64,000 nucleotides of DNA, taken from assembly GCA_017548165.1 (NCBI GenBank), contig JAFYMW010000115.1, forward strand, positions 27,149-91,148. The letters run 5' to 3'. The position numbers and the translations under genes were made by a program. Below are positions 45,761-54,420 of the stretch, piece after piece (position 1 is the first letter of the stretch; each line of letters starts with the position of its first letter). This DNA comes from Bacteroidaceae bacterium. Lineage in GTDB: Bacteria > Bacteroidota > Bacteroidia > Bacteroidales > Bacteroidaceae. The notes beneath the pieces were generated by a model. It had not been told where the DNA came from, searched no databases, and was given only the letters and a program-made list of their open reading frames with translations.

Positions 45761-46449
45761 AAAAGATTCTTAGGTTTTGTCGCTTGAAACTCCTTCAAAT
45801 AGAATGGTTCGAAGTAGGCTGTAGATACCGTCTCACCTCTTCTTATCCTCTGCTCTGCCAAAGGACCAGCATTACTTGCCAATGGATGTATGTTGTCAAT
45901 AAATATGGCATTAGGGTGATTGATAACATCCTTACACTTAGCGCTACCATTACCAAAGAACACAACAGGACCTCGCTCAAGATATTCAAGGTATGTGTCT
46001 GCGTCAACAATGTTTGCCTCTATGCCACGAACCTCTTTCAAAGCACGGTCATAAACCGCAGAATACACTTCCATGCGCCTTGCATCTATCATTGGCACAA
46101 GGAGCGAATCTTCTGGAATATCTTCGTGATACAGCAGAACTGGTACACAGAGTAATTGCAATGTAGGTATTGAAATTAATGGAATATCACGTCCATAGGC
46201 AACGCCCTTGGCCATACTCACACCTATACGCAATCCCGTATAACTGCCAGGTCCTTCACTCACAGCAACAGCATCCAAAGGAATGGCATGACTCTCGGCA
46301 AAAGAAAGCGCCTCCTCAACAAAAAGTCCGCATTGCACAGCATGCGAGGGGCCATTAAAATCCTCGCTATGAAAAATCACATGATTATCCTGCGCCACAG
46401 CTACAGAACACACGTTGGTGCTTGTTTCTATACTAAGAATTGTTGCCAA
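45757..46449 (-). CDS. tsaB: tRNA threonylcarbamoyladenosine synthesis protein TsaB
   Basis: 230 residues. An ASKHA-fold paralogue of TsaD: ILSIETSTNVCSVAV at the N-terminus and VSEGPGSYTGLRIGVSMAKG are signatures. It lacks the metal-binding HxxxH of TsaD, as expected. It forms a complex with TsaD and TsaE for t6A37 synthesis on ANN-decoding tRNAs. It overlaps the DUF4290 gene by four bases and lies 2 bases after gmk. Confidence 0.94.
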   Translation of the reverse strand: MATILSIETSTNVCSVAVAQDNHVIFHSEDFNGPSHAVQCGLFVEEALSFAESHAIPLDAVAVSEGPGSYTGLRIGVSMAKGVAYGRDIPLISIPTLQLLCVPVLLYHEDIPEDSLLVPMIDARRMEVYSAVYDRALKEVRGIEANIVDADTYLEYLERGPVVFFGNGSAKCKDVINHPNAIFIDNIHPLASNAGPLAEQRIRRGETVSTAYFEPFYLKEFQATKPKNLL

Positions 46450-46451
46450 AA

Positions 46452-47033
46452 TTATTTTCTGTTTAAATATTCTGTAATCACACGCAAGGTCTCTGCTTTT
46501 GCCATCTCCAAATCATCGTTGATGATAATACGATCAAACTTTGAAGCAAACGACATTTCGTACTCAGCCTTAGCTAGGCGTATCTCTATCTGCTCTGCCG
46601 TATCAGTGGCACGTCCTACCAAACGGCGACGAAGTTCCTCTATTCCTGGAGGTTGAATAAAAAGAGACAAGGCATTATCTCCATAGAAATTCTTAACATT
46701 AACACCTCCTTTGATATCAATATCAAATATCACGTTTTTGCCTTGTTCGAGTTGCTCGTCAACCTGACTCTTTAACGTACCATAGTAACGATTCTCATAT
46801 ACTTCCTCATACTCCAGAAACTCATCCGCATCAATCTTGGCTTTAAACTCTTCTGGTGTCAGGAAGAAATACTCTACACCATGCTGCTCAGTACCGCGGG
46901 GAGGACGAGATGTGGCACTGATACTGAACGACAAATTCAACTCGGGATGTTCCTGAGTGAGCCACTGTACTATAGTGCTTTTGCCACTACCGCTGGGAGC
47001 ACTGAATATCAAGCATTTTCCTCTCATAGTCAT
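46452..47033 (-). CDS. gmk: Guanylate kinase
   Basis: About 193 residues from the ATG at 47033 (MTMRGKCLIFSAPSGSGKST). The P-loop SAPSGSGKST, the GMP-binding SATSRPPRGTEQHGVEYFF and the FDIDIKGG segment are diagnostic. It phosphorylates GMP to GDP. An ATG at 47057 would extend the protein, but a strong AAAGGAGG ribosome-binding site stands just upstream of 47033, which decides the start. The site overlaps the end region of yicC's downstream gap. Confidence 0.96.
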   Translation of the reverse strand: MTMRGKCLIFSAPSGSGKSTIVQWLTQEHPELNLSFSISATSRPPRGTEQHGVEYFFLTPEEFKAKIDADEFLEYEEVYENRYYGTLKSQVDEQLEQGKNVIFDIDIKGGVNVKNFYGDNALSLFIQPPGIEELRRRLVGRATDTAEQIEIRLAKAEYEMSFASKFDRIIINDDLEMAKAETLRVITEYLNRK

Positions 47034-47046
47034 ATTTCCTCCTTTT

Positions 47047-47925
47047 TTAAAGCACATTAAGTACCTGTTCCTTTATCTGTTCCAACTCATCCTTCATCAT
47101 CACCACGATGTTCTGCATCTCTGCCTGGTTGGACTTCGAACCAGTAGTATTTATCTCTCTACCCATCTCCTGAGCGATGAATCCTAACTTCTTACCCTGC
47201 CCGTATTCTGCAGCAAGAGTTTCGCGGAAATAACCTAGATGATTAGAAAGGCGTTGCTTTTCCTCGTTAATATCCAATTTCTCGATATAGAATATCATTT
47301 CCTGCTCCAGTCTACCACAGTCATACTCCACCTCTGGAATAGAACTTAACGACTCGACCAGACGCTGACGTATTTTCTCGGTGCGAGCAATTTCATAAGG
47401 TTCTATACTCTTCATCAAGGCCTCTATATTATCCAATTTTTCCTTGAACTTCATCTCCAGGGCACAACCCTCCTGAGTACGGAAAGCCATCAGTTGCTCC
47501 ACAGCATCTACAACCACCTGTCTTACCACCTGCCATTCTTCATCGGTAAGTTCCTCCTGCATTTCCTGACGTGTAAGTACATCGGGCATACGCATTACCA
47601 CTCCCATTAGATTTTCTGGCATAGGAATACCATATTGTGCATTAGCCTCTTGAAACTGTTCGATATAGTTTTTAATCAATGGCGCATTTAACTTTGCAGC
47701 CTGCTCCACTTCGTCTTTCTCAATCCACAGTGACAACTCCACCTTACCGCGCAATACACGCTCGGAAACCATAGAACGCAGTTCCATTTCCTTCTCGCGA
47801 TAGGCACTTGCTATACGGGCACTCAAGTCCAAAGCCTTACTATTGAGAGACTTTATCTCAGCGGTAATCTTCTTTGTGCCATACACAACAGAAGCCTTAC
47901 CGTATCCAGTCATAGAAAGTATCAT
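47047..47925 (-). CDS. yicC: YicC/YloC family endoribonuclease
   Basis: 292 residues, typical length. MILSMTGYGKASV at the N-terminus, EIKSLNSKALDLSARI and the C-terminal KLGFIAQEMGREINTTGSKSN are the family signatures. YicC/YloC proteins are reported as endoribonucleases involved in RNA turnover. It is first of the eight-gene minus-strand run; yicC before gmk is a widespread bacterial order. Confidence 0.93.
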   Translation of the reverse strand: MILSMTGYGKASVVYGTKKITAEIKSLNSKALDLSARIASAYREKEMELRSMVSERVLRGKVELSLWIEKDEVEQAAKLNAPLIKNYIEQFQEANAQYGIPMPENLMGVVMRMPDVLTRQEMQEELTDEEWQVVRQVVVDAVEQLMAFRTQEGCALEMKFKEKLDNIEALMKSIEPYEIARTEKIRQRLVESLSSIPEVEYDCGRLEQEMIFYIEKLDINEEKQRLSNHLGYFRETLAAEYGQGKKLGFIAQEMGREINTTGSKSNQAEMQNIVVMMKDELEQIKEQVLNVL

Positions 47926-47950
47926 ACCTTATTTATTATAATTTTGTCTG

Positions 47951-47988
47951 CAAAAATAACAAAAATTCGTTAGAAAAGTCTAACTTTG
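47951..47988. promoter_or_regulatory. Divergent -7 boxes for yicC operon and nadD
   Basis: Minus strand: TATTTTTG (complement of 47951-47958), about 25 bases before the yicC ATG. Plus strand: TAACTTTG (47981-47988), only 8 bases before the nadD ATG. Neither has a clear -33 TTTG. Confidence 0.5.
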
Positions 47989-47996
47989 TCACTGAA

Positions 47997-48605
47997 ATGT
48001 GCAAGCGTGAATTGAAAAAGACAGTAACGGGAGTATACGGCGGAAGCTTCAATCCCATACACATAGGACACACATCGATGGCCCAGGATATTCTTAATCT
48101 TGGTCTTGTTGATGAAATATGGTTCATCGTGAGTCCACAGAACCCGCTGAAAGATAATGGCCTGTGGGACGACACTCTACGTTTGAAACTTACCCGAATA
48201 GCCGTAAAGGAGATTGAACACGTGGAAGTTTCCGACGTAGAGTTCGGTTTACCCAAACCCAACTACATGCTCACAACTCTGCAAACGCTTTCCACACAGC
48301 ATCCAGAAAGAGAGTTTGTTCTTATCATCGGCATGGACAATTGGGAATGCTTTCACAAATGGCATCGCTGGCAAGACATTCTCAACAACTATCGTATCAT
48401 TGTCTTGCCGAGAGAATCTGAGACCAACACACCGGCGAAACAGACATTACCCCCACAGTTTGAGGATAAAGTACACTTTGTCAAACTGCCATTGATTAAT
48501 CTCTGCAGCACATGGATACGCTCTCAAATAAACAACAACTCCACATACAATGGCGAAGGCCTTAACCCAGAAGTTTGGACAGAAATAAAGTTACACTACA
48601 AATGA
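47997..48605 (+). CDS. nadD: Nicotinate-nucleotide adenylyltransferase
   Basis: 202 residues. GVYGGSFNPIHIGHTSMAQD contains the nucleotidyltransferase HxGH; PLKDNG, the GMDNWECFHKWHRW block and a final ISTxxR-like CSTWIRSQI are conserved. It adenylates nicotinate mononucleotide in NAD synthesis. The TAACTTTG box ends 8 bases before the ATG, so the transcript is probably near-leaderless. The last bases ATGA are shared with the next gene. Confidence 0.95.
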   Translation: MCKRELKKTVTGVYGGSFNPIHIGHTSMAQDILNLGLVDEIWFIVSPQNPLKDNGLWDDTLRLKLTRIAVKEIEHVEVSDVEFGLPKPNYMLTTLQTLSTQHPEREFVLIIGMDNWECFHKWHRWQDILNNYRIIVLPRESETNTPAKQTLPPQFEDKVHFVKLPLINLCSTWIRSQINNNSTYNGEGLNPEVWTEIKLHYK

Positions 48606-49252
48606 AAAAGCAACTATTCTCGCTCATACTGAGCCTCATCACCCTATCCTCATACGCTCAATACACGCCTCTCTTTAAATATGAAGTTGCACCAGCAGCC
48701 TTCGAACACATTTTTCTTGATCACATCAAGGACTTTCGTGCCGCCACCATCAGTACTGGTACAGGACAATATGTAGGACAGACCAACGAGTTGCATTCGC
48801 TCTACGGCTACGGGCAATACATCACCGACGACGGCAATATCATCATTGGAAAATTTCGTCAAGGAGAACTAATCCAAGGCATAAGCTTGGGCAAGGACAA
48901 TGTCATCGTTGGCAACAAGAATTTCTATTGCAGCTATAGTTTAACAACTGGCAAACTAGAGTACATCTATAACAACGGCACAAAACAAATCAGTCAGCCT
49001 GACGACATCAAAGACTACACATTCATGTCACAGGATTTTGCTAATGGAGATAAATTTATTGGCGAACTATACAAAGGCAAACGCCATGGATTAGGAATAT
49101 ACTACTACGCTGACGGAGGTCTATGGTACGGCTGTTTCAACAATGACATCCGCAATGGTTTCGGGGCATGGTTTAAAGCAGATAATGATCTAGTTATCGG
49201 TCTCTGGGATGGTGAAGAGGAAAGGCGATGTATCTTTATTCCACAAAAATAA
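48602..49252 (+). CDS. Exported MORN-repeat protein
   Basis: About 216 residues from the ATG at 48602 (MKKQLFSLILSLITLSSYAQ), with a clear signal peptide cut near SYA. Several MORN-like repeats follow: YGYGQYITDDGNIIIGKFRQ, GDKFIGELYKGKRHGLGIYY and GLWYGCFNNDIRNGFGAWFK. MORN repeats form beta-hairpin arrays for protein or membrane contact. The ATGA overlap with nadD implies coupled translation; a longer start at 48575 would lie inside nadD and hide the signal peptide. The biological role is unknown. Confidence 0.82.
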   Translation: MKKQLFSLILSLITLSSYAQYTPLFKYEVAPAAFEHIFLDHIKDFRAATISTGTGQYVGQTNELHSLYGYGQYITDDGNIIIGKFRQGELIQGISLGKDNVIVGNKNFYCSYSLTTGKLEYIYNNGTKQISQPDDIKDYTFMSQDFANGDKFIGELYKGKRHGLGIYYYADGGLWYGCFNNDIRNGFGAWFKADNDLVIGLWDGEEERRCIFIPQK

Positions 49253-49268
49253 ACAATTTACAAGAGAT

Positions 49269-50276
49269 ATGGTAAACATTTCCCTCATAGGCCTTGGGCA
49301 ACGCGGACAAGCCACACTACAACGATTGACACACATACCATCTGCCAATGTTGTCATCAAATGCGATATTGAAACCGATTGGCGCGAAGCTGTCACGCAC
49401 CCCGACATAGACTTGGTTTGGATATGCACTCCATGGGAATGGCATGTACGTATGGCTGTCACTGCCATGCAAGCAGGCAAGGATGTAGCACTTGAAGTTC
49501 CTGCCGCCATGACTGTTGCAGATTGCCACACGCTGGTGTCTGTTGCTCGCAAGACCCAACGACATTGCATTATGTTGGAGAACTGCTGTTACGACACATG
49601 GCATCTTGGGGCCAGAGAAATGATAAAGCGAGGCATATTGGGCAGAGTCAAACACCTTGAGGGTGCATATGCCCACACCGTTCCCGAAGGATGGATGCGA
49701 GCGCATGGTCGCAGACATGGAGGCAACTCATACCCCACACATGCTTTGGGACCCATGTGCCAACTTCTACCAGAAGGAGACTCTTTGGACTACCTTGTTT
49801 CTCTCTCGTCACCAATCCCTGGCGACCACACGAACACCACCCTTATACGCTCAGTTTCAGGAGTAAGTATGCTTCTGCACTACGACATCTCCACACCACG
49901 TCCATATAGTCGCATGCAAACAATTTGTGGCACTCTTGGATTCCTACAGAAATATCCTGTTCCTTCAATACAGATTGAAACCAAAAACGGCACCGTTACC
50001 ATGACAGGAGACGAGGCTGTTGCTTACGTAGAAAGTTTTATCCCACAGGAATTCAAGGACATCATAGAGAATGGCAAACGCCTGGGAGTTGGTAATGTAA
50101 TGAATTATACGATGGACTACCGCATTGTTGAATCGATAGAAAAACTTAGACTACACCAAGACAATACGTCATTGGATATGGATGTCTACGACGCTGCCCT
50201 ATGGTCGTCAGTCATAGAACTCACGGACATATCAGCCCGAAACAATTCTGAACGAGTTTTATTCCCCAGATTTTAG
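49269..50276 (+). CDS. Gfo/Idh/MocA-fold protein of the GH109 type (short form)
   Basis: About 335 residues from the ATG at 49269 (MVNISLIGLGQRGQATLQRL), an NAD-binding Rossmann start with GLGQRG. CTPWEWHVRMAVTAMQAGKD is the usual second motif. GH109-like blocks follow: MLENCCYDTWHLGAREM, HLEGAYAHTVPEG and GGNSYPTHALGPMCQLL, including the conserved His of YPTH. GH109 enzymes are NAD-dependent alpha-N-acetylgalactosaminidases, usually near 450 residues with an export signal; this lacks the signal and about 100 residues. It could therefore act on an internal substrate or be another oxidoreductase-fold enzyme. It lies 16 bases after the MORN gene. Confidence 0.78.
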   Translation: MVNISLIGLGQRGQATLQRLTHIPSANVVIKCDIETDWREAVTHPDIDLVWICTPWEWHVRMAVTAMQAGKDVALEVPAAMTVADCHTLVSVARKTQRHCIMLENCCYDTWHLGAREMIKRGILGRVKHLEGAYAHTVPEGWMRAHGRRHGGNSYPTHALGPMCQLLPEGDSLDYLVSLSSPIPGDHTNTTLIRSVSGVSMLLHYDISTPRPYSRMQTICGTLGFLQKYPVPSIQIETKNGTVTMTGDEAVAYVESFIPQEFKDIIENGKRLGVGNVMNYTMDYRIVESIEKLRLHQDNTSLDMDVYDAALWSSVIELTDISARNNSERVLFPRF

Positions 50277-50304
50277 TAATTTAGAGGAGCTATAAATAAA
50301 TCCC

Positions 50305-50355
50305 ACACAAAAAAAGACAGGAAGTCGACACTAATCTGACCTCCTGCCTTTTTTA
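50305..50355 (-). terminator. Terminator of the primary sigma factor gene
   Basis: A 15-bp stem (50312-50326 with 50338-50352). The two non-Watson-Crick positions are G.U in the minus-strand RNA but A.C in the plus, so it is stronger on the minus strand, where a T7 run follows. Confidence 0.8.
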
Positions 50356-50371
50356 TATACGCACTAATTAG

Positions 50372-51232
50372 TTATCCAAGATAAGAACGAAGAATACTGG
50401 TTTTGTTTGCACTACGTAGTTTACGAATAGCTTTCTCCCTTATCTGACGCACACGCTCTCTGGTAAGACCAAAACGATCACCAATTTCCTCCAATGTCAT
50501 CTCAGGTTGAGAGATACCAAAACTCATCTCAATGATATCACGCTCACGTTCGTTAAGCACTTCCAAAGCACGAGCTATCTCTAACTGCAAACTCTCGCTG
50601 ATAAGAGTAGAATCCGCTGCAGGAGCATCGGTATTCTCCATCACGTCCAAAGGACTATTATCCTCACCTTCAACAAAAGGTGCATCCACACTGACATGGC
50701 GACCACTGGCACGAAGACTATCATTAATCTTCTCAGGCATCTCGTTCACCAATTCAGCCAACTCCTCAGGACTTGGTTTGCGCTCAAACTCCTGCTCAAA
50801 TTTTGTGATTGCCTTGCTTATCTTATTAACTGCACTAACCTGATTCAAGGGCAAACGAACTATACGACTCTGCTCTGCCAATGCCTGAAGAATAGTTTGG
50901 CGTATCCACCATACTGCATAACTGATGAATTTAAAACCACGAGTTTCGTCAAACTTCTCTGCAGCCTTTATCAAGCCAACGTTACCCTCGTTGATAAGGT
51001 CAGGAAGACTAAGTCCTTGATTCTGATACTGCTTTGCTACAGAAACCACAAAACGCAGGTTACTCTTAACCAAGATATCCAAAGCTTGACGATCACCTTT
51101 GCGAATTCTTTGACTCAACTCCACTTCCTCTTCTACAGTCAGGAGCTGCTCACGACCAATTTCCTGCAGATACTTGTCAAGCGACTGGCTGTCACGACTG
51201 GTAATACTCTTGGTAATTTTAAGCTGTCTCAT
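50372..51232 (-). CDS. Primary sigma factor (Bacteroidetes sigma-ABfr type)
   Basis: 286 residues, lacking region 1.1 as in B. fragilis sigma-ABfr. Region 1.2 ([20 protein letters not shown]), region 2 ([53 protein letters not shown]), region 3 ([20 protein letters not shown]) and region 4 ([28 protein letters not shown]) are all present. It recognises the TTTG-N20-TAnnTTTG promoters seen throughout this window, including its own. Often annotated rpoD or sigA. Confidence 0.94.
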   Translation of the reverse strand: MRQLKITKSITSRDSQSLDKYLQEIGREQLLTVEEEVELSQRIRKGDRQALDILVKSNLRFVVSVAKQYQNQGLSLPDLINEGNVGLIKAAEKFDETRGFKFISYAVWWIRQTILQALAEQSRIVRLPLNQVSAVNKISKAITKFEQEFERKPSPEELAELVNEMPEKINDSLRASGRHVSVDAPFVEGEDNSPLDVMENTDAPAADSTLISESLQLEIARALEVLNERERDIIEMSFGISQPEMTLEEIGDRFGLTRERVRQIREKAIRKLRSANKTSILRSYLG

Positions 51233-51300
51233 TTATCGATGTTGTTGTTTATTGCACTTATGTAAACTCTTCAGTTTGCATTTACGCATATTTCAGCGCG

Positions 51301-51332
51301 CAAAACTACGCTTTTTTCTTGTATTACACAAA
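51301..51332 (-). promoter_or_regulatory. Promoter of the sigma factor gene
   Basis: Minus-strand TTTG (complement of 51329-51332), 20-bp spacer, TAGTTTTG (complement of 51301-51308); leader about 60 bases. Confidence 0.7.
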
Positions 51333-51388
51333 TTTCTACCCATAAAATATCAAATCTACGCATCACAATGTCTATTTATAGACACATC

Positions 51389-51421
51389 GTTGACAGATGC
51401 GACATAAAAATGATAACTTTG
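51389..51421 (+). promoter_or_regulatory. Promoter of glyS
   Basis: GTTG (51389-51392), 21-bp spacer, TAACTTTG (51414-51421); leader about 15 bases. Confidence 0.6.
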
Positions 51422-51440
51422 CGCGAAAAATATAAACACA

Positions 51441-52985
51441 ATGGCACAACAAGAAGACGTTTTCAAAAAGATCATTTCTCATTGTAAGGAGTATGGTTTT
51501 GTATTCCCCTCAAGCGACATTTACGATGGTTTAGGCGCTGTTTACGACTATGGTCAGAATGGTGTAGAGTTGAAAAACAACATCAAACAGTATTGGTGGC
51601 AATCTATGGTATTGCTCCACGAGAATATCGTGGGTATCGACGCCGCTATCTTCATGCACCCCACTGTATGGAAGGCTAGTGGTCACGTGGATGCATTCAA
51701 CGATCCCCTCATCGACAACAAGGACAGCAAGAAGCGCTACCGCGCCGATGTACTGATAGAAGACCAGTTGGCAAAGTACGACGAGAAGATTGACAAGGAA
51801 ATCCAGAAGGCAGCCAAGAAGTATGGCGAGGCATTCAACGAGGCAGAGTTCCGTGCTACAAATGCACGTGTGCTTGAAAATCAAGAGAAGCGCGACGCTC
51901 TGCACGAGCGTTTTGCCAAAGCCTTGAACGATGGTGACCTTGCAGAATTGCGTCAAATTATCCTTGACGAAGAGATTGCTTGTCCTATCAGTGGTACAAG
52001 AAACTGGACCGAAGTACGTCAGTTCAATTTGATGTTCTCTACCGAGATGGGTTCTACTGCCGACGGAGCCAACAAGGTATACCTCCGTCCCGAAACTGCA
52101 CAGGGTATCTTCGTTAACTACCTGAATGTACAGAAGACAGGACGTATGAAGTTGCCCTTCGGTATCGCACAGATAGGTAAGGCTTTCCGTAACGAAATTG
52201 TTGCACGTCAGTTCATCTTCCGTATGCGCGAGTTTGAACAGATGGAGATGCAGTTCTTCGTAAAGCCTGGCACAGAGCTTGATTGGTTCTCAAAATGGAA
52301 GCAGACCCGTATGGCATGGCACCAAGCACTTGGTTTCGGCTCAGACAACTATCGTTTCCACGACCACGACAAGTTGGCACATTACGCCAATGCTGCTACC
52401 GACATTGAGTTCCACATGCCTTTCGGTTTCAAAGAAGTAGAAGGTATTCACTCACGTACCAACTTTGACCTTTCAAGTCATGCCAAGTATAGCGGCAAGA
52501 AGATTGAATACTTTGATCCTGAGAGCAATGAGTCATACACTCCATATGTTATCGAGACCTCTATCGGTGTAGACCGTATGTTCCTCTCTATCATGTGCCA
52601 TAGCTATGAAGAGCAGCAATTGCCCGATGGTCAAACACGCACAGTATTGCACCTTCCCGCTGCATTGGCACCTATCAAGTTGGCAGTATTCCCCTTGACA
52701 AAGAAAGACGGCATGCCCGAGAAGGCGCAAGAAATCATGAACGACCTTCGCTTCCATTTCAACTGCAAATACGAAGAGAAGGATCAGATTGGCAAGCGCT
52801 ACCGTCGTATGGACGCCATCGGTTGCCCCTTCTGCGTTACTGTAGACCAGCAGACTTTGGAAGACAACACTGTCACTCTGCGCGAACGCGATAGCATGGA
52901 ACAGCGCCGTGTTCATGTTTCTGAACTCCGTGGCATCATCGAGGATCAGGTTAGCATCACCAGCTTGCTCAAGAAACTCCTCTAA
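51441..52985 (+). CDS. glyS: Glycine--tRNA ligase (alpha2 type)
   Basis: 514 residues, the single-chain dimeric class II form rather than the alpha2beta2 GlyQ/GlyS enzyme. Motif-like blocks are GFVFPSSDIYDGLGAVYDYG, RPETAQGIFVNY, FGIAQIGKAFRNEI, FRMREFEQMEMQFF and ETSIGVDRMFLSI. The C-terminal anticodon-binding domain includes APIKLAVFPLTKKDG. Codon use shows the high-expression bias. It charges tRNA-Gly in the cytoplasm. The FKBP lipoprotein gene follows after 35 bases. Confidence 0.96.
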   Translation: MAQQEDVFKKIISHCKEYGFVFPSSDIYDGLGAVYDYGQNGVELKNNIKQYWWQSMVLLHENIVGIDAAIFMHPTVWKASGHVDAFNDPLIDNKDSKKRYRADVLIEDQLAKYDEKIDKEIQKAAKKYGEAFNEAEFRATNARVLENQEKRDALHERFAKALNDGDLAELRQIILDEEIACPISGTRNWTEVRQFNLMFSTEMGSTADGANKVYLRPETAQGIFVNYLNVQKTGRMKLPFGIAQIGKAFRNEIVARQFIFRMREFEQMEMQFFVKPGTELDWFSKWKQTRMAWHQALGFGSDNYRFHDHDKLAHYANAATDIEFHMPFGFKEVEGIHSRTNFDLSSHAKYSGKKIEYFDPESNESYTPYVIETSIGVDRMFLSIMCHSYEEQQLPDGQTRTVLHLPAALAPIKLAVFPLTKKDGMPEKAQEIMNDLRFHFNCKYEEKDQIGKRYRRMDAIGCPFCVTVDQQTLEDNTVTLRERDSMEQRRVHVSELRGIIEDQVSITSLLKKLL

Positions 52986-53020
52986 TACATTACTTCAACA
53001 CTGCAAAATCCAATTTTCGG

Positions 53021-53692
53021 ATGAATAAATATTTCCTGATACTATGTACAGCACTCGTTTGTCTGGTTTCTTGCAACGAAACCAGCAACGAGTACAATCC
53101 CTATGAAGACTGGCAAAGTCGCAATGCCGCTTGGTTTGAAGACACCGTACAGGTGGCTCGTGCCGCCATTTCCCAGGCTAAAGCAGAATATGGCGACAAT
53201 TGGGAAGAACACTGCCAATGGCGCATGTTCAAGTCTCTCAACAAAACCACGACATCCACAGGCCCAATTACCGATAGCATATGTGTCAGAATTATGACTC
53301 ATGGCCTCGACCCAGAAGGCAAAGGATCACCAGCAGCCAACGACTCAGCACACATCAGTTACCGAGGATGGTTGATGCCCACCTACAACTACACTGGCAA
53401 TGGCAGTGAAATGGGATGGAATCAGGAAATGTTTGATTCAAGTTACTTGGGAGAATACAACCCTGAAACATCGGCACCAGCCCTGATGAGCATCGGCAAT
53501 CTTCTCGAGGGATTCAGCACAGCAATCCAATACATGGTTGAAGGCGACGAATGGATGGTATTTATTCCCCAAAACCTTGCATATGGTAGCAATGGTAGTG
53601 GAAAGATCAAAGGATACTCCACCCTTCAGTTCCACATCCACCTTGTGCGTTGGTACGAAAGTGGAACTGGCTCCGCCAGCAAGTGGGAATAG
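53021..53692 (+). CDS. FKBP-type peptidyl-prolyl isomerase lipoprotein
   Basis: 223 residues. Lipobox LVSC puts the lipid-bearing Cys at residue 18. The FKBP domain lies at about 85-213: ANDSAHISYRGWLM, a MVEGDEWMVFIPQNLAYGS block and STLQFHIHLVRW at the end, matching typical FKBP strands. It likely assists folding of envelope proteins on the outer membrane. Bacteroidetes carry several such lipoproteins. No own promoter is evident, so it may be cotranscribed with glyS. Confidence 0.9.
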   Translation: MNKYFLILCTALVCLVSCNETSNEYNPYEDWQSRNAAWFEDTVQVARAAISQAKAEYGDNWEEHCQWRMFKSLNKTTTSTGPITDSICVRIMTHGLDPEGKGSPAANDSAHISYRGWLMPTYNYTGNGSEMGWNQEMFDSSYLGEYNPETSAPALMSIGNLLEGFSTAIQYMVEGDEWMVFIPQNLAYGSNGSGKIKGYSTLQFHIHLVRWYESGTGSASKWE

Positions 53693-53721
53693 TTTTGCTG
53701 TAACACAGTACACCACCTATA

Positions 53722-53755
53722 ATAATAGCCCGAGGCAAATGTCTCGGGCTATTAT
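53722..53755 (+). terminator. Hairpin after the FKBP gene
   Basis: A perfect 13-bp stem (53722-53734 with 53743-53755, 8-nt loop); the T-run after it is poor, so termination is likely but not sure. Confidence 0.6.
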
Positions 53756-53782
53756 CGTATACAACACGAATACTACAATACT

Positions 53783-53884
53783 TTATTTCTCCACAACCTC
53801 CAACAAGGTCAGTCCATTCTCACGACCTACGGCATAGCGTTGATTCTCTGCAGGTGTCTCGCCTGCACGCGGGTATTGATGCAT
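53783..53884 (-). pseudogene. 33-codon ORF resembling the C-terminal remnant of a lost gene
   Basis: The minus strand encodes 33 residues starting ATG at 53884, with segments such as GETPAENQRYAVGRENGL and ending LLEVVEK then TAA. Composition and codons look like a true protein C-terminus, while the DNA upstream is A/T-rich with an in-frame stop 10 bases before the ATG and no ribosome-binding site. It may be a decayed gene end or a small gene. I do not recognise the family. Confidence 0.35.
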
Positions 53885-54344
53885 ATGTCTAAATTATAAC
53901 ACCTGTCATAATATTTTGCTTAAAAGTTTATTGTTATTCTGTCTCATTCTAGAAAACAATGCAGCCGTTTAAAAACAGTCTTAACACAAATGGGATAGCT
54001 TTTCTAATCGTTTTTATATGAAAAATTCACTGAAATAGGTCCTTTTCAGCTATATTTTCATATAAAAACACTAAAATGGCACCTATAGCAGATATGCTGC
54101 TTTTACAGAGCAGTAGTACTAACTTCACAAAGTCAGTATATTGACTTGAGCAAGTCACCGCGGTGCTATGAGAAACTCAATACATTGACCCGTGAATAAT
54201 GCCTCTTAAGAGCGAATATTTGCGCACGAACAAGATTCTTACTGCAAATATGCGATTCTCACGTTGTATTTTGTCCTGTTTTTATCAACCTGGTACAAAA
54301 CAAGAAACACGTACATTAATAGAACCGAAACAAACTTTAAACGA
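53885..54344. other. Non-coding stretch with a long imperfect hairpin and repeated short motifs
   Basis: No ORF with coding character is seen. A long imperfect hairpin spans 54010-54069: perfect 15-bp outer arms (54010-54024 with 54055-54069) and 6-bp inner arms (54030-54035 with 54044-54049). An 18-bp interrupted palindrome lies at 54130-54147, and related AAGTCA/TTGAC words recur to about 54195. TATTTG-like boxes occur near 54217, but no clear promoter. It could be a small RNA, a remnant of mobile DNA, or plain spacer. Confidence 0.4.
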
Positions 54345-54388
54345 AAACCGGGAAACAGAGAGTATGAGAACTTTCTGTTTCCCGGTTT
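54335..54388 (-). terminator. Terminator of the PurF-like gene
   Basis: A perfect 15-bp stem (54345-54359 with 54374-54388, 14-nt loop) with TTTTCGTTT on the minus strand after it. Confidence 0.75.
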
Positions 54389-54420
54389 ATGCGTATATTT
54401 AGAGACAAACTCTAACGTTT

